Assembly: GCA_029261875.1 (NCBI GenBank)
Contig: JAJDAL010000024.1
Coordinates: forward strand, 248,001-312,000
From: Deltaproteobacteria bacterium
GTDB taxonomy: Bacteria; Myxococcota_A; UBA9160; JAJDAL01
Direction: 5' to 3'
Length of the DNA: 64,000 nucleotides
Shown here: positions 51,826 through 61,552 of the stretch, one piece after another
How positions within the stretch are numbered: the stretch's first letter is position 1
Layout: each line of letters opens with the position of its first letter
Notes under the pieces: generated by a model
Database searches by the model: none
What the model saw: the letters and a program-made list of their open reading frames with translations, nothing else
Told to the model about the DNA's origin: nothing
Translations under genes and position numbers: made by a program

Positions 51826-51831
51826 TATGGT
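51826..51831 (+). promoter_or_regulatory. -10-like box (TATGGT) 6 nt before metallophosphoesterase start
   Basis: TATGGT-CCCTGC-GTG on the plus strand, no Shine-Dalgarno sequence. The match supports the GTG at 51838 as start and a leaderless transcript. Confidence 0.4.
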
Positions 51832-51837
51832 CCCTGC

Positions 51838-53109
51838 GTGGTCCAAGCACCGCCGACCGAGCTTTTGTCGTTTCTCGCCGCCGCCGTCGGCGTCGCCCTG
51901 CCCCTCTACGCCTGGCGTACGCGCGGCGGTCCTTTTGCGATCTACGCCGCAGTGCTCGTGCTGTTCTCGTTTCCCGCCGCCCTCGCGCTCGGGCACCGCT
52001 TGCAGGAGCTTCTGGGACCCGGCGTGAGTTGGGTCTTCGGTTACGCATTGCTGGCGGCGGGCATCAACCTCTCGTCTCTCGTGCGCGCGCGCTTGCGCCG
52101 ACGCTGGTATCGCTACGCGGTGAGTTTTCCCGGTATGGCGTTCGTGGCATTGGGACTCCTGTGCGTACCGTATTTTGCAATCGTTCTCTCGATCAGCGCG
52201 CTCTTCTGGATCTTCGATGCCCACGCCGCGACCGCCGCCCTGCGTTGGCTGGATCTCCTTCCCGTGGCCATCATCCTCGGCTCCATCGCCCAGTCGCTCC
52301 ACCTGCGGCGAGAAATCGTTCGGGTACGGCTGGGTGGCGTGGAACCGGACCAGGTCACGCGCGTCCCGCTGGAGCGCTTCCGCAAGGCATCGCCTGCTTC
52401 CGAACGGCGTCCGCTCCGCGTCGTCCAGATCACGGATCCGCACCTCGGGCCCTGGCAGCCGGTGCACCGCTTACAGCGTCGCATCACGGAACTTCTGAAA
52501 CACGAACCGGACCTCGTTCTCCTCACCGGAGACTTCCTCACCATGGAAGGCCGTGGATCCCCGGGCGCCTTGGCGGACGCGTTCGCGCCTCTGCGCGAAA
52601 TGCCCGGCCGCTGCTTTGCGATCTTCGGTAATCACGATCACGAAGCGCCGGAGGAAGTCCGCGAGGCGCTGCGCGCCAACGGAATTCCGCTCCTGATCGA
52701 CGAAGAAGCGTGCGTCGAAACGCCCGCCGGTCGCGTTCAATTGGTGGGCGCCGACTACCGGCACAGCGAGCGCGCGAAACACATCCAGGGTCTACTGGAA
52801 CGCTACCCGCGCCGCGAAGATCATCTGCGTTTGTTCCTGCTCCACGATCCATTGGGGTTTCGCGAGATTCCCAAGGGCGACGTCGACCTGACCCTTTCGG
52901 GTCACACCCACGGCGGACAAGTCGGCCTGGTGAGCATCGGGCTCGATTGGACCGTGCTGTCGCGTTCGCGTTGGCCCGATCACGGATTGTTCGGCCACGG
53001 CCGAAATCGTTTGTACGTTCACCGGGGAACCGGCTTCTACGGTTTTCCGCTCCGCATGGGCGTCCCCGGCGAAGCTTCGCTTCTCGAAATCATTCCGGAA
53101 TCCGCCTGA
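51838..53109 (+). CDS. membrane metallophosphoesterase (YaeI/LpxG-like)
   Basis: A 423-residue protein with about five membrane helices in the first ~160 residues and a calcineurin-like phosphoesterase domain after that. All five metal motifs are present: ITDPHLG, LTGDF, FGNHDHE, HDP and SGHTHGG, so a two-metal phosphoesterase is expected. The membrane plus C-terminal phosphoesterase layout resembles YaeI and LpxG, which act on lipid pyrophosphates such as UDP-diacylglucosamine. Start is uncertain: GTG at 51838 is favoured by a TATGGT box 6 nt upstream; GTG at 51811 and TTG at 51820 are alternatives. Crotonase gene follows 16 bp later. Confidence 0.88.
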   Translation: MVQAPPTELLSFLAAAVGVALPLYAWRTRGGPFAIYAAVLVLFSFPAALALGHRLQELLGPGVSWVFGYALLAAGINLSSLVRARLRRRWYRYAVSFPGMAFVALGLLCVPYFAIVLSISALFWIFDAHAATAALRWLDLLPVAIILGSIAQSLHLRREIVRVRLGGVEPDQVTRVPLERFRKASPASERRPLRVVQITDPHLGPWQPVHRLQRRITELLKHEPDLVLLTGDFLTMEGRGSPGALADAFAPLREMPGRCFAIFGNHDHEAPEEVREALRANGIPLLIDEEACVETPAGRVQLVGADYRHSERAKHIQGLLERYPRREDHLRLFLLHDPLGFREIPKGDVDLTLSGHTHGGQVGLVSIGLDWTVLSRSRWPDHGLFGHGRNRLYVHRGTGFYGFPLRMGVPGEASLLEIIPESA

Positions 53110-53125
53110 GCGGAAAGGAGTCCCC

Positions 53126-53902
53126 ATGCCCGAGTTTTGTGAGACCCAGCGCGACGGACGAATTTTCACGGTCACTATGCGGCGTCCCGAAGTCATGAAT
53201 GCCCTGCATCCGCCCGCCAACGCAGAGCTGGGCAAAGTCTTCGATGAATTCGCCGCGGATCCGGACCTGTGGGTGGCCATCATCACCGGCGCCGGCGACC
53301 GCGCCTTCAGCGCGGGCAACGATCTCAAATACACCGCGGAATCCGACGGCAATCTCGCGATCGCGGAGAAGGGGTTCGCGGGCCTCACCGCCCGCTACGA
53401 CAACAACAAGCCGGTGATTGCCGCCGTCAACGGCGTCGCCATGGGGGGCGGCTTCGAGATCGCCCTCGCCTGCGATCTCATCATCGCGTCCGACAACGCG
53501 GTATTCGCCTTACCGGAACCCCGTGTTGGACTCGCCGCGCTCGCGGGCGGCATGCACCGCTTGCCGCGCGTCATCCCCCTGAAACACGCCATGGGGATGT
53601 TGCTGACGGGGCGCCGGGTTTCGGCCCAGGAAGGAAAAGATCTGGGTTTCGTCAACGAGGTGGTCCCGCAGAGCGAACTGATGGATGCGGCCCGGCGCTG
53701 GGCGGAATCGATCCTCGAGTGTTCACCCCTTTCGGTTCGGGCCACCAAGCAATCCGCCCTCGAAGGTCTCGACAAACCGAGCCTCGAGGCCGCGGTGAAC
53801 GCCCGCTACGACGCGGTCCACGCGCTGCTCAAGAGCGACGACTTCAAAGAAGGCCCGCGGGCCTTTGCGGAGAAGCGAAAACCCGAATGGAAGGGGCGCT
53901 AG
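53126..53902 (+). CDS. enoyl-CoA hydratase/isomerase family protein
   Basis: A 258-residue crotonase. GAGDRAFSAGNDLK and GVAMGGGFEIALACD make the oxyanion hole; Glu in GGGFE and Glu in LPEPRVGL correspond to the two catalytic glutamates. AAAGGAG lies 6 nt before the ATG. It is about 35-40 % alike by eye to the crotonase at 31513-32328 and shares the C-terminal EGPRAFxEKRKPxW/F ending. Cotranscribed with the metallophosphoesterase upstream and HpnN-like RND gene 13 bp downstream. Confidence 0.92.
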   Translation: MPEFCETQRDGRIFTVTMRRPEVMNALHPPANAELGKVFDEFAADPDLWVAIITGAGDRAFSAGNDLKYTAESDGNLAIAEKGFAGLTARYDNNKPVIAAVNGVAMGGGFEIALACDLIIASDNAVFALPEPRVGLAALAGGMHRLPRVIPLKHAMGMLLTGRRVSAQEGKDLGFVNEVVPQSELMDAARRWAESILECSPLSVRATKQSALEGLDKPSLEAAVNARYDAVHALLKSDDFKEGPRAFAEKRKPEWKGR

Positions 53903-53915
53903 CCCAAGGATCCGG

Positions 53916-56555
53916 ATGAAGGCAGAACTCGATGAACGCATCGGTGAGCTTCTAGCCCGCTGGTTCCAATGGATCGCCCCGAGGTCCCGCGCCATCGTCG
54001 CCGGTGTCCTCGGGCTCACACTCGTGCTGGCCGTCTTCGCGGCTCGCAATCTGGGCGTGAATTCCGACAACGTGCGATTGCTCGCGGACGATGTCCCTTC
54101 CCAGATCGTCCTGAACGAGTTCGCGGAGCTGTTCCCGATCCTCAACAACTCACTGCTGGTGGTCGTCGAGGGCGAAAACCAGGAACAGTTGCGCGAAGCC
54201 ACTGCGGCGTTGGCGGATCGCCTTCGCGAGCAAACCGAATCTTTCTCCAACGTCTATATCCCGGGCGGCGGCGATTTCTTCGAACGCAACCTGCTGCTGT
54301 ATCGAGATGCAGAGGAACTCGAAGCGTTCGGGGAACAAATCGCCCGTATGCAGCCCATCCTGGCCGAACTCGAACGCGATCCGAGCCTCGCCAATCTCGC
54401 TCCGATGATCCGCCAGGGACTCGAAGAATTCGAATCCGGAGGCGATGCCGGTAACTGGATCTCCATCCTCGACCAAATCGGCAAGGCCACGGTGGCGGTC
54501 CACGACGTGTACCCGATCGCAATCTCCTGGGAACAGATCATGTTGCGTGGTTCTGCATTCGATCCGGTGCAACGCCAGGTGATCGTTCTCGAGCCGGAAC
54601 TCGATTTCGAGTCGATCCTACCGGCGGGAGGCGCCATCGCGGCCATTCGCAACACCGCGGACGAACTCGAACTCGGGATCGAGAGTGGAATCCGGATTCG
54701 AATCACCGGCAATCCCGCCTTGAACCACGAGGAAATGATCGGAATCGCCTGGGACATCGGAGTCGCGGGAATCTTCTGCTTTCTACTGGTCGCCGTCGTA
54801 CTCTATTTCGCCTTTCGCTCGGTTCACCTGACCCTCGCCTCGCTCGTTACGTTGCTGATCGGATTGATCTGGACCACCGCGTTTGCAGCCGCCAGCGTCG
54901 GCGGCCTGACCCTCATCTCCATCGCGTTTGCGGTGTTGTTCATCGGCCTTGGCGTCGACTTCGCCATTCATCTGGGTCTTCGCTACGCGTCACTGCGCCG
55001 GCACGGACAATCTCACATCGAAGCCCTCGCGGAGTCCGCGCGCGACGTGGGCAGCTCGATCGTGATCTGCACCCTGACGACCGCCACGGGTTTCTTCGTC
55101 TTCGTTCCCACGGACTACCGGGGCGTGGCCGAACTCGGAATGATCTCCGGAACCGGCATGCTGATCATCCTGCTACAGACCGTCACCCTGTTCCCCGCGC
55201 TGATCTCCAGCTATCTCCCGATCTCGGCCGAAGCCGCGAGCCATCCGAACGCGCATTTCGGTGCCGGCTTCAGCCGCTTTCTCGAACGCCATTCCCGCAG
55301 CGTGATCGCGGTCGGCGCGACCCTGGGCATCGGCGCGCTCTTGATCGCACCACGCGTCGAATTCGATCCCGACGTCGTCAAGCTTCGCAATCCCGACACG
55401 GAATCCGTTCAGGCCTTCGAAGACCTGCTGGACGAGAACGACGCCAGCTCCCCGTGGTTCGCCAACGTACTGGCACCCGATTTGGAGACCGCGGAAGAAT
55501 GGAAAGCGCGTTTCCAAGAACTCGACGCCGTGGGGGAAGTCCTCACCCTACGCAGCTACGTGCCCGAGGATCAGGACACCAAACGCGAGATTCTCGAAGA
55601 CACCGCCATGCTGCTCTTCAACCCCGCCCTCGACCGTCCGTCCGAAACGCCCCGGCGCAGCCTCGACGAACAATTGACCGCCCTGCGCGATCTCCGCGAC
55701 GCCCTGGCATCGCCGGAGCTTGCCCAGGGCGCCTCGGCCCTCGCCCACAGCATCGCGGAACTCCACCGCAAGTTGACGGACTTCTTCGAACGCGCGGAAC
55801 AGCAGGGCTCTGCGCCCGCCGATCTGCAGCAACTCGAGTGGAGTCTCGTGGCGGGGTTTCCGGCGGTCATGAAACGCTTGCGGCGTTCGCTCGACCCCGA
55901 TGACGTGACCCTCGATTCCCTCCCCGAAGAACTCGTGACCCGAATGCTGGCGCGTGACGGCCGCGCGCGGGTTCAAATTTTCCCGAAGAACAATTTGAGC
56001 GAAGGCGATGCGCTGGAGGAATTCGTCGCCACGGTCTATGAAGTTTCACCCCGAGCCACCGGACTCGCAGTCAACATGGTGGAGTTCGGACACACGACCG
56101 TGGCCTCGCTCGTCCAAGCCCTCGCTTCCGCACTGGCGGCCATCACCCTTCTGCTGTGGATTCTCTGGCGAAGGATTCGCCCGGTGCTTCTGGTCCTGAC
56201 ACCCCTGTTGATCGCCGCCGCCACCACCGTGGCCGCCATGGTGTTGCTGGGACTTTCCTTCAACTTCATCAACGTAATCGTCATCCCGCTGCTCCTGGGC
56301 ATTGGCGTCGACAGCGCAATCCATCTGGTTCACCGCGCAACGGCGGTGGAAACGCAGCCGGAGGGCCTGTTGGGCACCACGACTGCACGCGCGGTTTTCT
56401 ACAGCGCCATTACCACGATCGCGAGTTTCGGAAGCCTCTCGTTTTCGTCCCACCGGGGGATGTCCAGTCTCGGTTCCATACTCGTCGTGGGCCTGATCCT
56501 GACCTTGGCCGCAAACCTCGTTGGCTTGCCCGCCATTCTCGCTCGACGGAGCTAG
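53916..56555 (+). CDS. RND-superfamily transporter, HpnN (hopanoid transporter)-like
   Basis: An 879-residue inner-membrane protein with two halves, each a large periplasmic loop plus a six-helix bundle (sterol-sensing-domain-like: LISIAFAVLFIGLGVDFAIHLGLRY; FINVIVIPLLLGIGVDSAIHLVHRA, listed as landmarks). The G-x-D-F/S-A-I-H-L motif repeats in both. Residues 75-200 (LNNSLLVVVEG; GGGDFFERNLLLY; QPILAELERDPSLANL) follow the HpnN pattern, so export of hopanoids or similar lipids to the outer membrane is the best guess; MMPL lipid exporters are the alternative. ATG at 53916 has AAGGA 6 nt upstream. No other hopanoid gene is in the window. Confidence 0.87.
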   Translation: MKAELDERIGELLARWFQWIAPRSRAIVAGVLGLTLVLAVFAARNLGVNSDNVRLLADDVPSQIVLNEFAELFPILNNSLLVVVEGENQEQLREATAALADRLREQTESFSNVYIPGGGDFFERNLLLYRDAEELEAFGEQIARMQPILAELERDPSLANLAPMIRQGLEEFESGGDAGNWISILDQIGKATVAVHDVYPIAISWEQIMLRGSAFDPVQRQVIVLEPELDFESILPAGGAIAAIRNTADELELGIESGIRIRITGNPALNHEEMIGIAWDIGVAGIFCFLLVAVVLYFAFRSVHLTLASLVTLLIGLIWTTAFAAASVGGLTLISIAFAVLFIGLGVDFAIHLGLRYASLRRHGQSHIEALAESARDVGSSIVICTLTTATGFFVFVPTDYRGVAELGMISGTGMLIILLQTVTLFPALISSYLPISAEAASHPNAHFGAGFSRFLERHSRSVIAVGATLGIGALLIAPRVEFDPDVVKLRNPDTESVQAFEDLLDENDASSPWFANVLAPDLETAEEWKARFQELDAVGEVLTLRSYVPEDQDTKREILEDTAMLLFNPALDRPSETPRRSLDEQLTALRDLRDALASPELAQGASALAHSIAELHRKLTDFFERAEQQGSAPADLQQLEWSLVAGFPAVMKRLRRSLDPDDVTLDSLPEELVTRMLARDGRARVQIFPKNNLSEGDALEEFVATVYEVSPRATGLAVNMVEFGHTTVASLVQALASALAAITLLLWILWRRIRPVLLVLTPLLIAAATTVAAMVLLGLSFNFINVIVIPLLLGIGVDSAIHLVHRATAVETQPEGLLGTTTARAVFYSAITTIASFGSLSFSSHRGMSSLGSILVVGLILTLAANLVGLPAILARRS

Positions 56556-56635
56556 CTTCCGCGCCGCAATCCCGGTTTCCCGGACGGCCGCGAGTCCCCC
56601 TATACTGTGCCGGCGACGGGAACCGCGGAGGATGC

Positions 56636-57781
56636 ATGACGACCCAGTACCTCGATGCCGCCCGAGATCTGCGCGCGAGCATCGATGCCAACGCGCGCAA
56701 AGCCGGCGACGCCCCGGTACCGACCGAGACGGTAAACGCCATGCGCGAGGCGGGACTGTTTGGTGTCATGGCGCCGCGCGAGGTCGGCGGCGCCGAGCTG
56801 CCCATCCTCGAATTCATCGACGTGTTCGCCGAAGTGGCCCGAGCCGACGGCTCCGCGGGTTGGTGCCTGATGGCTGGCGCTTCGTGCATCGCTTATTTCG
56901 GTTCCTACGCGGAAGAAGAATTCGTTTCCAGAATGTTTGCTTCGGGCATGCCCCTGGCCGCAGGTCAGTTTGCGCCGAACGGGTCTGCGACCGTCGACGG
57001 CGCCGGGTTCCGCTTGACGGGGAACTACCAGTTCGGGAGCGGTATCGATTACGCCGACTGGGTGGGCGCCGGGTTTCTCGTACAACCTCCCGAAGGCTCC
57101 AGCGATGGAGCCGAATATCGCTTCAGCGTGGTACCCAAAGACGAAGTGGAATTGATCGGCAACTGGGACGTCCTGGGCCTGCGGAGCACCGCGAGCCTCG
57201 ACTACCGGATTCAAGACGTTTTCGTTCCGAAGAACGCAACCTTTCTGTTCGCCGCCCCCACCCGGCGACGCGGTGGACCGCTCTACGAACTCGGCGTGAT
57301 TGCCCTCACCGCCACCGGGCATGCGGGCTTTGCGATCGGGGTTGCGCGCCGGGCTCTCGACGAATTGACCGCCATCGCCAAAACGAAGATCCGCATGGGG
57401 AGCGGATCCTTCCTGAAGGACAGCGAGCGTTTCCTGCACAGCTTGGGAACCCTCGAGTCGCGCTTTCATTCGGCCCATGCCTGGGTGCGCGAGAGTTTCT
57501 CCCAATTGGAAGCGAACGTCATCGCAACCGGAAAAATCGACCCGGTACTCAACAACGTCGTGCGCCAGGCAACGGTTCACGTCACGCGCGAAGCCGCGGA
57601 CATCGTGCGCGAAGGCTACCTCCTGGCGGGAACATCGGCCCTGCGTGACGGCCCCCTCCAGCGCTGCTTCCGCGACATCCACGCCGCTAGCCAACATTTT
57701 TTCGCCAGCCCGGCGTCCACCCTCGACATGGCGCGCGACCGGATGGCCAGCGCGCCCGACAATGCATTGGACGCTCAGTAA
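56636..57781 (+). CDS. acyl-CoA dehydrogenase-fold flavoprotein (DszC/HsaA-like monooxygenase)
   Basis: A 381-residue protein with the acyl-CoA dehydrogenase fold but the profile of flavin-dependent monooxygenases. AGLFGVMAPREVGGAELPIL, SAGWCLMAGASCIAYFGSY, and GNYQFGSGIDYADWVGAGFL with the GTWDVLGLRST-type motif (here GNWDVLGLRSTAS) are characteristic of DszC, HsaA and related two-component oxygenases that take reduced FMN/FAD from a separate reductase. No reductase is adjacent. GGAGG precedes the ATG; a TATACT -10 lies 30 bp upstream. SDR gene follows 17 bp later. Confidence 0.87.
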   Translation: MTTQYLDAARDLRASIDANARKAGDAPVPTETVNAMREAGLFGVMAPREVGGAELPILEFIDVFAEVARADGSAGWCLMAGASCIAYFGSYAEEEFVSRMFASGMPLAAGQFAPNGSATVDGAGFRLTGNYQFGSGIDYADWVGAGFLVQPPEGSSDGAEYRFSVVPKDEVELIGNWDVLGLRSTASLDYRIQDVFVPKNATFLFAAPTRRRGGPLYELGVIALTATGHAGFAIGVARRALDELTAIAKTKIRMGSGSFLKDSERFLHSLGTLESRFHSAHAWVRESFSQLEANVIATGKIDPVLNNVVRQATVHVTREAADIVREGYLLAGTSALRDGPLQRCFRDIHAASQHFFASPASTLDMARDRMASAPDNALDAQ

Positions 57782-57798
57782 CCCCGAAGGAGTATCGC

Positions 57799-58566
57799 GT
57801 GACGGACTTGTTTTCGATCGAAGGAAAGACGGCGCTCGTGACCGGCGGAACCCGCGGCATCGGCCTCATGATCGCCCGCGGTTTCGTCGAAGCCGGCGCG
57901 CGCGTGTATGTGGCCTCCCGCAAGGCGGACGCCTGCCAAGCTACGCAAGAAGAACTCTCCAAACTCGGGACCTGCATCGGTATCCCGGCGGACCTGTCCA
58001 GCGAAGCGGGCTGCATCGCGTTGGCGGACGAGATCCGCGAACGCGAGAGCGCGCTCCACATTCTGGTCAACAACGCCGGCGCGAATTGGGGCGCTCGCTT
58101 GGCCGAATACCCCGCGTCGGCCATGGACAAGGTCCTCGACCTCAACGTCAAAGGCCCCTTCTACCTGACCCGCACCCTGGTGCCGTTGCTCGAGCGTTCC
58201 GCCCAACCCGGCGATCCCGCGCGCGTCATCAACATCGGATCCATCGACGGAATTCGCGTACCGGGCATGGACACCTTCGCCTACTCGACGAGTAAGGCCG
58301 CGATCCATCACCTGACGCGGGTCATGGCACAGAAGCTCGCCCCCAAAGTCACCGTCAACGCCGTCGCGCCCGGGCCTTTCGAAAGCAAGATGATGGCCGA
58401 AACCCTCGCGAACTTCGGGGATGCCATCGTCGCCTCCTGCCCCATGGGGCGCATCGGCGAACCCGACGACATGGCGGGGGTCGCGATCTACCTGTCCTCG
58501 CGTGCGGGCGCGTACCTCACGGGGAATGTGATTCCCGTCGACGGCGGAATCGCGACGACGCGGTAG
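57799..58566 (+). CDS. short-chain dehydrogenase/reductase (SDR)
   Basis: A 255-residue classical SDR: TGGTRGIGLM for NAD(P), NNAGANWGA, serine in NIGSIDG, and YSTSK for the Tyr/Lys pair; ends GNVIPVDGGI as in glucose/3-oxoacyl reductase-like members. GTG start with GGAG about 7 nt before. Forms a unit with the DszC-like flavoprotein upstream and DUF2817 gene 11 bp downstream; probably reduces or oxidises a keto intermediate of the same pathway. Confidence 0.92.
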   Translation: MTDLFSIEGKTALVTGGTRGIGLMIARGFVEAGARVYVASRKADACQATQEELSKLGTCIGIPADLSSEAGCIALADEIRERESALHILVNNAGANWGARLAEYPASAMDKVLDLNVKGPFYLTRTLVPLLERSAQPGDPARVINIGSIDGIRVPGMDTFAYSTSKAAIHHLTRVMAQKLAPKVTVNAVAPGPFESKMMAETLANFGDAIVASCPMGRIGEPDDMAGVAIYLSSRAGAYLTGNVIPVDGGIATTR

Positions 58567-58577
58567 GGGAGGCACCC

Positions 58578-59663
58578 ATGGGGGTCTCGCAAGCGTTCCG
58601 CGCGAACTACCGCGAAGCGCGGGAGCATTTTCTCGAGACGGCGCGCGCCGCGGGTGCGCAACACGTGGAATACCGTCACCCGTTCCGCGGGCCCAGCGGC
58701 GAAACGTTGGCCACGGACGTGGCCTGGGTCGGACCGACCGGTGCCCGGCGCGTACTCGTCACCATGAGCGGCACCCACGGTGTCGAGGGGCTCGCAGGTT
58801 CGGGCATTCAAACCGCCGCGCTCGCGGGCGATCCCTATCGCGGTCTTCCGCAAGACACCGCCGTCGTCTTGATCCACGCCTTGAACCCCTGGGGCTTCGC
58901 CTGGGAGCGCCGAACCAACGAACAGGGCATCGACGTTTGTCGCAACTTCGTCGACTTCCGTGTCCCCCTGCCCCACAACTCCGCGTTCGACGAGTTCGCC
59001 CGCGACCTCGTTCCGGAACAGTGGGAGGGAGAAAGCCGCGAGCGCGCGGACCAGAACCTGGGGGCCTACATCGGCAAAGCGGGAATCGACCAGTTCCGCG
59101 AGGATCTCGCCACGGGCCAATTCCATCACTGGTTCGCGCCGTTCTTCGGCGGCTGGGCACCTTCGTGGTCGAACCGCACCTTGCGCCACATCCTTCGCGA
59201 ACAACTCGCCAATGTGCGCGAGATCGTTCTGCTCGACTACCACACGGGCTTGGGAGAACGGGGAGCGGGGCAGATCCTCGGATTTCACGAACCCGGCGAG
59301 GTCGGCGACGAACTCGGTCGCGCCTGCTTCGGCGAGCGCTTCGTCTCGTTGTTCGGCGGAGAAAGCATCGCCTACCCGACCATTGGCGACATCGCGGTGC
59401 CCGTTCGCGAAGAGCTCGGTCGAGCGCGCTGTTTGGCGGGTGCCTACGAATTCGGAACCGTGACCGCCCCGGAGGTCTTCCAGGCCTTGCGCGGAGACCA
59501 TTGGCTCCACACCTACGGATCCTTCGACTCGCCCTTTGCCGGACCGATCAAGCAAGACATCCGCCGCGCATTCTATTGCGACGACGACGCCTGGCGCGAA
59601 AGCATCTTCGGCCTCGCAGTCGCGGCGGAGACCGATGCCCTGGAGATGTTGGCCCGCAGCTAA
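58578..59663 (+). CDS. DUF2817 family protein, M14-like putative carboxypeptidase/amidohydrolase
   Basis: A 361-residue protein matching DUF2817. Landmarks suggest a zinc carboxypeptidase-type fold: SGTHGVEG (His and Glu as H-x-x-E ligands), HALNPWGFAWERRTNEQGID, and LLDYHTGLG with a later His, plus a Glu in AYEFGT near the C-terminus. The substrate is unknown; hydrolysis of an amide or ester seems likely. GGGAGGC precedes the ATG. Last gene of the DszC-like - SDR - DUF2817 unit, convergent with the DUF1214 gene. Confidence 0.85.
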   Translation: MGVSQAFRANYREAREHFLETARAAGAQHVEYRHPFRGPSGETLATDVAWVGPTGARRVLVTMSGTHGVEGLAGSGIQTAALAGDPYRGLPQDTAVVLIHALNPWGFAWERRTNEQGIDVCRNFVDFRVPLPHNSAFDEFARDLVPEQWEGESRERADQNLGAYIGKAGIDQFREDLATGQFHHWFAPFFGGWAPSWSNRTLRHILREQLANVREIVLLDYHTGLGERGAGQILGFHEPGEVGDELGRACFGERFVSLFGGESIAYPTIGDIAVPVREELGRARCLAGAYEFGTVTAPEVFQALRGDHWLHTYGSFDSPFAGPIKQDIRRAFYCDDDAWRESIFGLAVAAETDALEMLARS

Positions 59664-59682
59664 GGGGAGCGCCCTGAGCGAG

Positions 59683-60801
59683 CTACCCCTGTGCGATCTC
59701 CGCGAAGGGGACCACACGCGCCTGCGGGGTTTCGATTTCGCCATCGGGCAACATGAATCGCCAGAAGACCAGGCCGAACGGACGCTCCTCGGTATCGATC
59801 CAGTTGGGAACCCCGGGGTCGCGGTGGGCGATGACCATTCGAAAACTTCCGTCCGCTTCGAGTCGGGTCTGTTTTCGGTTCAGGGATACCTGACGATTGG
59901 CGTAGTCGTAGCTCTGGAGGTGACGATTCCAGAGCGTGACGTTGGCGCAACGACACGCGGGCCAACGGCCGGTCATCACCAGGGCCTGGTCGGGACCGAT
60001 CACGTAGGGGGCCATGGAGTACGCGGCGTCGAACGCCGCCAAACCGAAATCGCCGGGTTTGACGGGCTTGGGAAATTGATTCGGGATCTTCGAAACGAAG
60101 GCGGGTTGCTCCGCGTCGACCATCGGCGGCTGGTCGAGCGTGCGCGTGCGAACCACCTGGGCGACGCGTCGAATGCTCGCCGCCACGGACGCGTCGTCCG
60201 GTGCGGGCGGCGCTGCCGCGGCGTCCGTGCACTCGATGGATAGAACGGGTTCGCGTGTGGGGTCCGCGGCCACGGCGGTCTCTTCTTCGTAGTAGTGGCG
60301 TGTCGTGATGCGTGTGGCGTCGGGCAACAAGGCGAGCCAATTGCGTTCCTGGGGAGGACCGCCAACGCGAATCTCGAAGCGACCGTCGGGTCCGAGGTCG
60401 AGGGTTTCGTCGTTCACCACGCCACCGGTTTTCCCCGCGACCCCTCCACCGTCGCTTCCCCGTTCCGCAGTCATGGAGAAATAGACCGCGCCCCCCATAC
60501 TGCCCCGCACGATGTAGCTGTGATCCGCAGAAACCGGCGCGTCGAAATAGATCGCATCGGCGTTGTCTCCGGAGAATTTTCGCGTGGGCGTAACGATGCG
60601 TCGGAACACGGGCCGCCGCGGATCGCTTTCGAGGTGGCCCACCAGGGCGCCTTCGAGCAGGTGCAGGGCCGCCCGGTGGGCTCCCACGACGTCATCGGCG
60701 CTCTGCAGATTCCATTCGGAACTCGCCCAACGCGCGTCGACTTCGTTCAAGAGATCGATCAACTCGCGAAACGCTTTGCGGGACTCGGTCTGGACGCTCA
60801 T
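59683..60801 (-). CDS. DUF1214 domain-containing protein
   Basis: A 372-residue soluble protein. The first ~60 residues are helical; the middle has APVSADHSYIVRG and RFEIRVGGPPQERNWLALLP, typical of the DUF1254/DUF1214 beta-sandwich, and the end (PFGLVFWRFMLPDGEI) closes the DUF1214 domain. Function unknown; members occur beside sulfatases, sulfotransferases and lipid-modifying genes. The ATG at 60801 has GGAG upstream, and the gene lies 20 bp downstream of a membrane protein of unknown family on the same strand. Confidence 0.8.
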   Translation of the reverse strand: MSVQTESRKAFRELIDLLNEVDARWASSEWNLQSADDVVGAHRAALHLLEGALVGHLESDPRRPVFRRIVTPTRKFSGDNADAIYFDAPVSADHSYIVRGSMGGAVYFSMTAERGSDGGGVAGKTGGVVNDETLDLGPDGRFEIRVGGPPQERNWLALLPDATRITTRHYYEEETAVAADPTREPVLSIECTDAAAAPPAPDDASVAASIRRVAQVVRTRTLDQPPMVDAEQPAFVSKIPNQFPKPVKPGDFGLAAFDAAYSMAPYVIGPDQALVMTGRWPACRCANVTLWNRHLQSYDYANRQVSLNRKQTRLEADGSFRMVIAHRDPGVPNWIDTEERPFGLVFWRFMLPDGEIETPQARVVPFAEIAQG

Positions 60802-60821
60802 GGATTTCTCCGCCAACTCGA

Positions 60822-61541
60822 TTACTGGATCACGTCGAAGCGGTTCTCGAGGATCAACCGCAAACACACATACAGGCCGATGGCGGGAAAGAACAGCCAC
60901 ACGCCGTTGGTCCCACCCACCATGGCGATGACGGAACCGAGACGATGGCCCTGGTAGCGCCGATTGAAGAGGTAGGTGAAGAAGTACAAACAGGTTCCGT
61001 AGAACTTCTGGTAGAAGATGAACGCGCCGATCAGTCCGAGCACCACCGGCGAGAGGAAGGGAAACGTCATTCCCGCCAGGAACACGAGACTGGGAATCAA
61101 GGTGCTGAAGCCGTTCCCCACGTCGATCGCGAAACCGAAGGATCTCCGATCCGCGTAGGAAGGATCGTAGAACGCGTACTCGGACCAGACCCGCGCCCAA
61201 AGGCGCGTGGAAAGGAGTTCGCCCGGCGCGACGCGCGTGGTGTAGAGACTTCCGCGCGGCCGATCGTTCCCTTCGCGCGGGCCGTGATGCCAACGCTCGA
61301 TATCGTCGATCCGGAAGTAGAGCGAGATCTCCCACACGCAGATTGCAATGTTGATGGCGAGGAAGAAAGCCAGCAACGCGTGCCAACCATTGACGCCGCC
61401 GTGAAGGGTGGCGTGCAGGGCGACGGGACCACCTACGAAGAGCGCCATCCAGAGCATCAGCCAATTCCAAACCGGCAAGCGAAATCCGCGCGCCGGGGCC
61501 TTCGCCTCGTTCGGGGTCGTCGCCATGCCAACTTCGCTCAT
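60822..61541 (-). CDS. integral membrane protein of unknown family
   Basis: A 239-residue protein with five or six membrane helices (VWNWLMLWMALFVGGPVALHA; LLAFFLAINIAICVWEISLYF; two mid-sequence helices; VWLFFPAIGLYVCLRLIL, as landmarks) and a hydrophilic segment around RIDDIERWHHGPREGND. I do not recognise a family. ATG at 61541 has GGAGG 6 nt upstream. It lies between the thioesterase (11 bp upstream) and DUF1214 gene on the same strand, forming a three-gene unit that may act on the same acyl substrate. Confidence 0.65.
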   Translation of the reverse strand: MSEVGMATTPNEAKAPARGFRLPVWNWLMLWMALFVGGPVALHATLHGGVNGWHALLAFFLAINIAICVWEISLYFRIDDIERWHHGPREGNDRPRGSLYTTRVAPGELLSTRLWARVWSEYAFYDPSYADRRSFGFAIDVGNGFSTLIPSLVFLAGMTFPFLSPVVLGLIGAFIFYQKFYGTCLYFFTYLFNRRYQGHRLGSVIAMVGGTNGVWLFFPAIGLYVCLRLILENRFDVIQ

Positions 61542-61552
61542 GCAGGCCTCCG

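Noticed and set aside
50145..52631. Open frame of 828 codons on the plus strand across the FG-GAP and phosphoesterase genes
   Set aside because: Antisense to one clear gene and out of frame with another; no conserved motifs.
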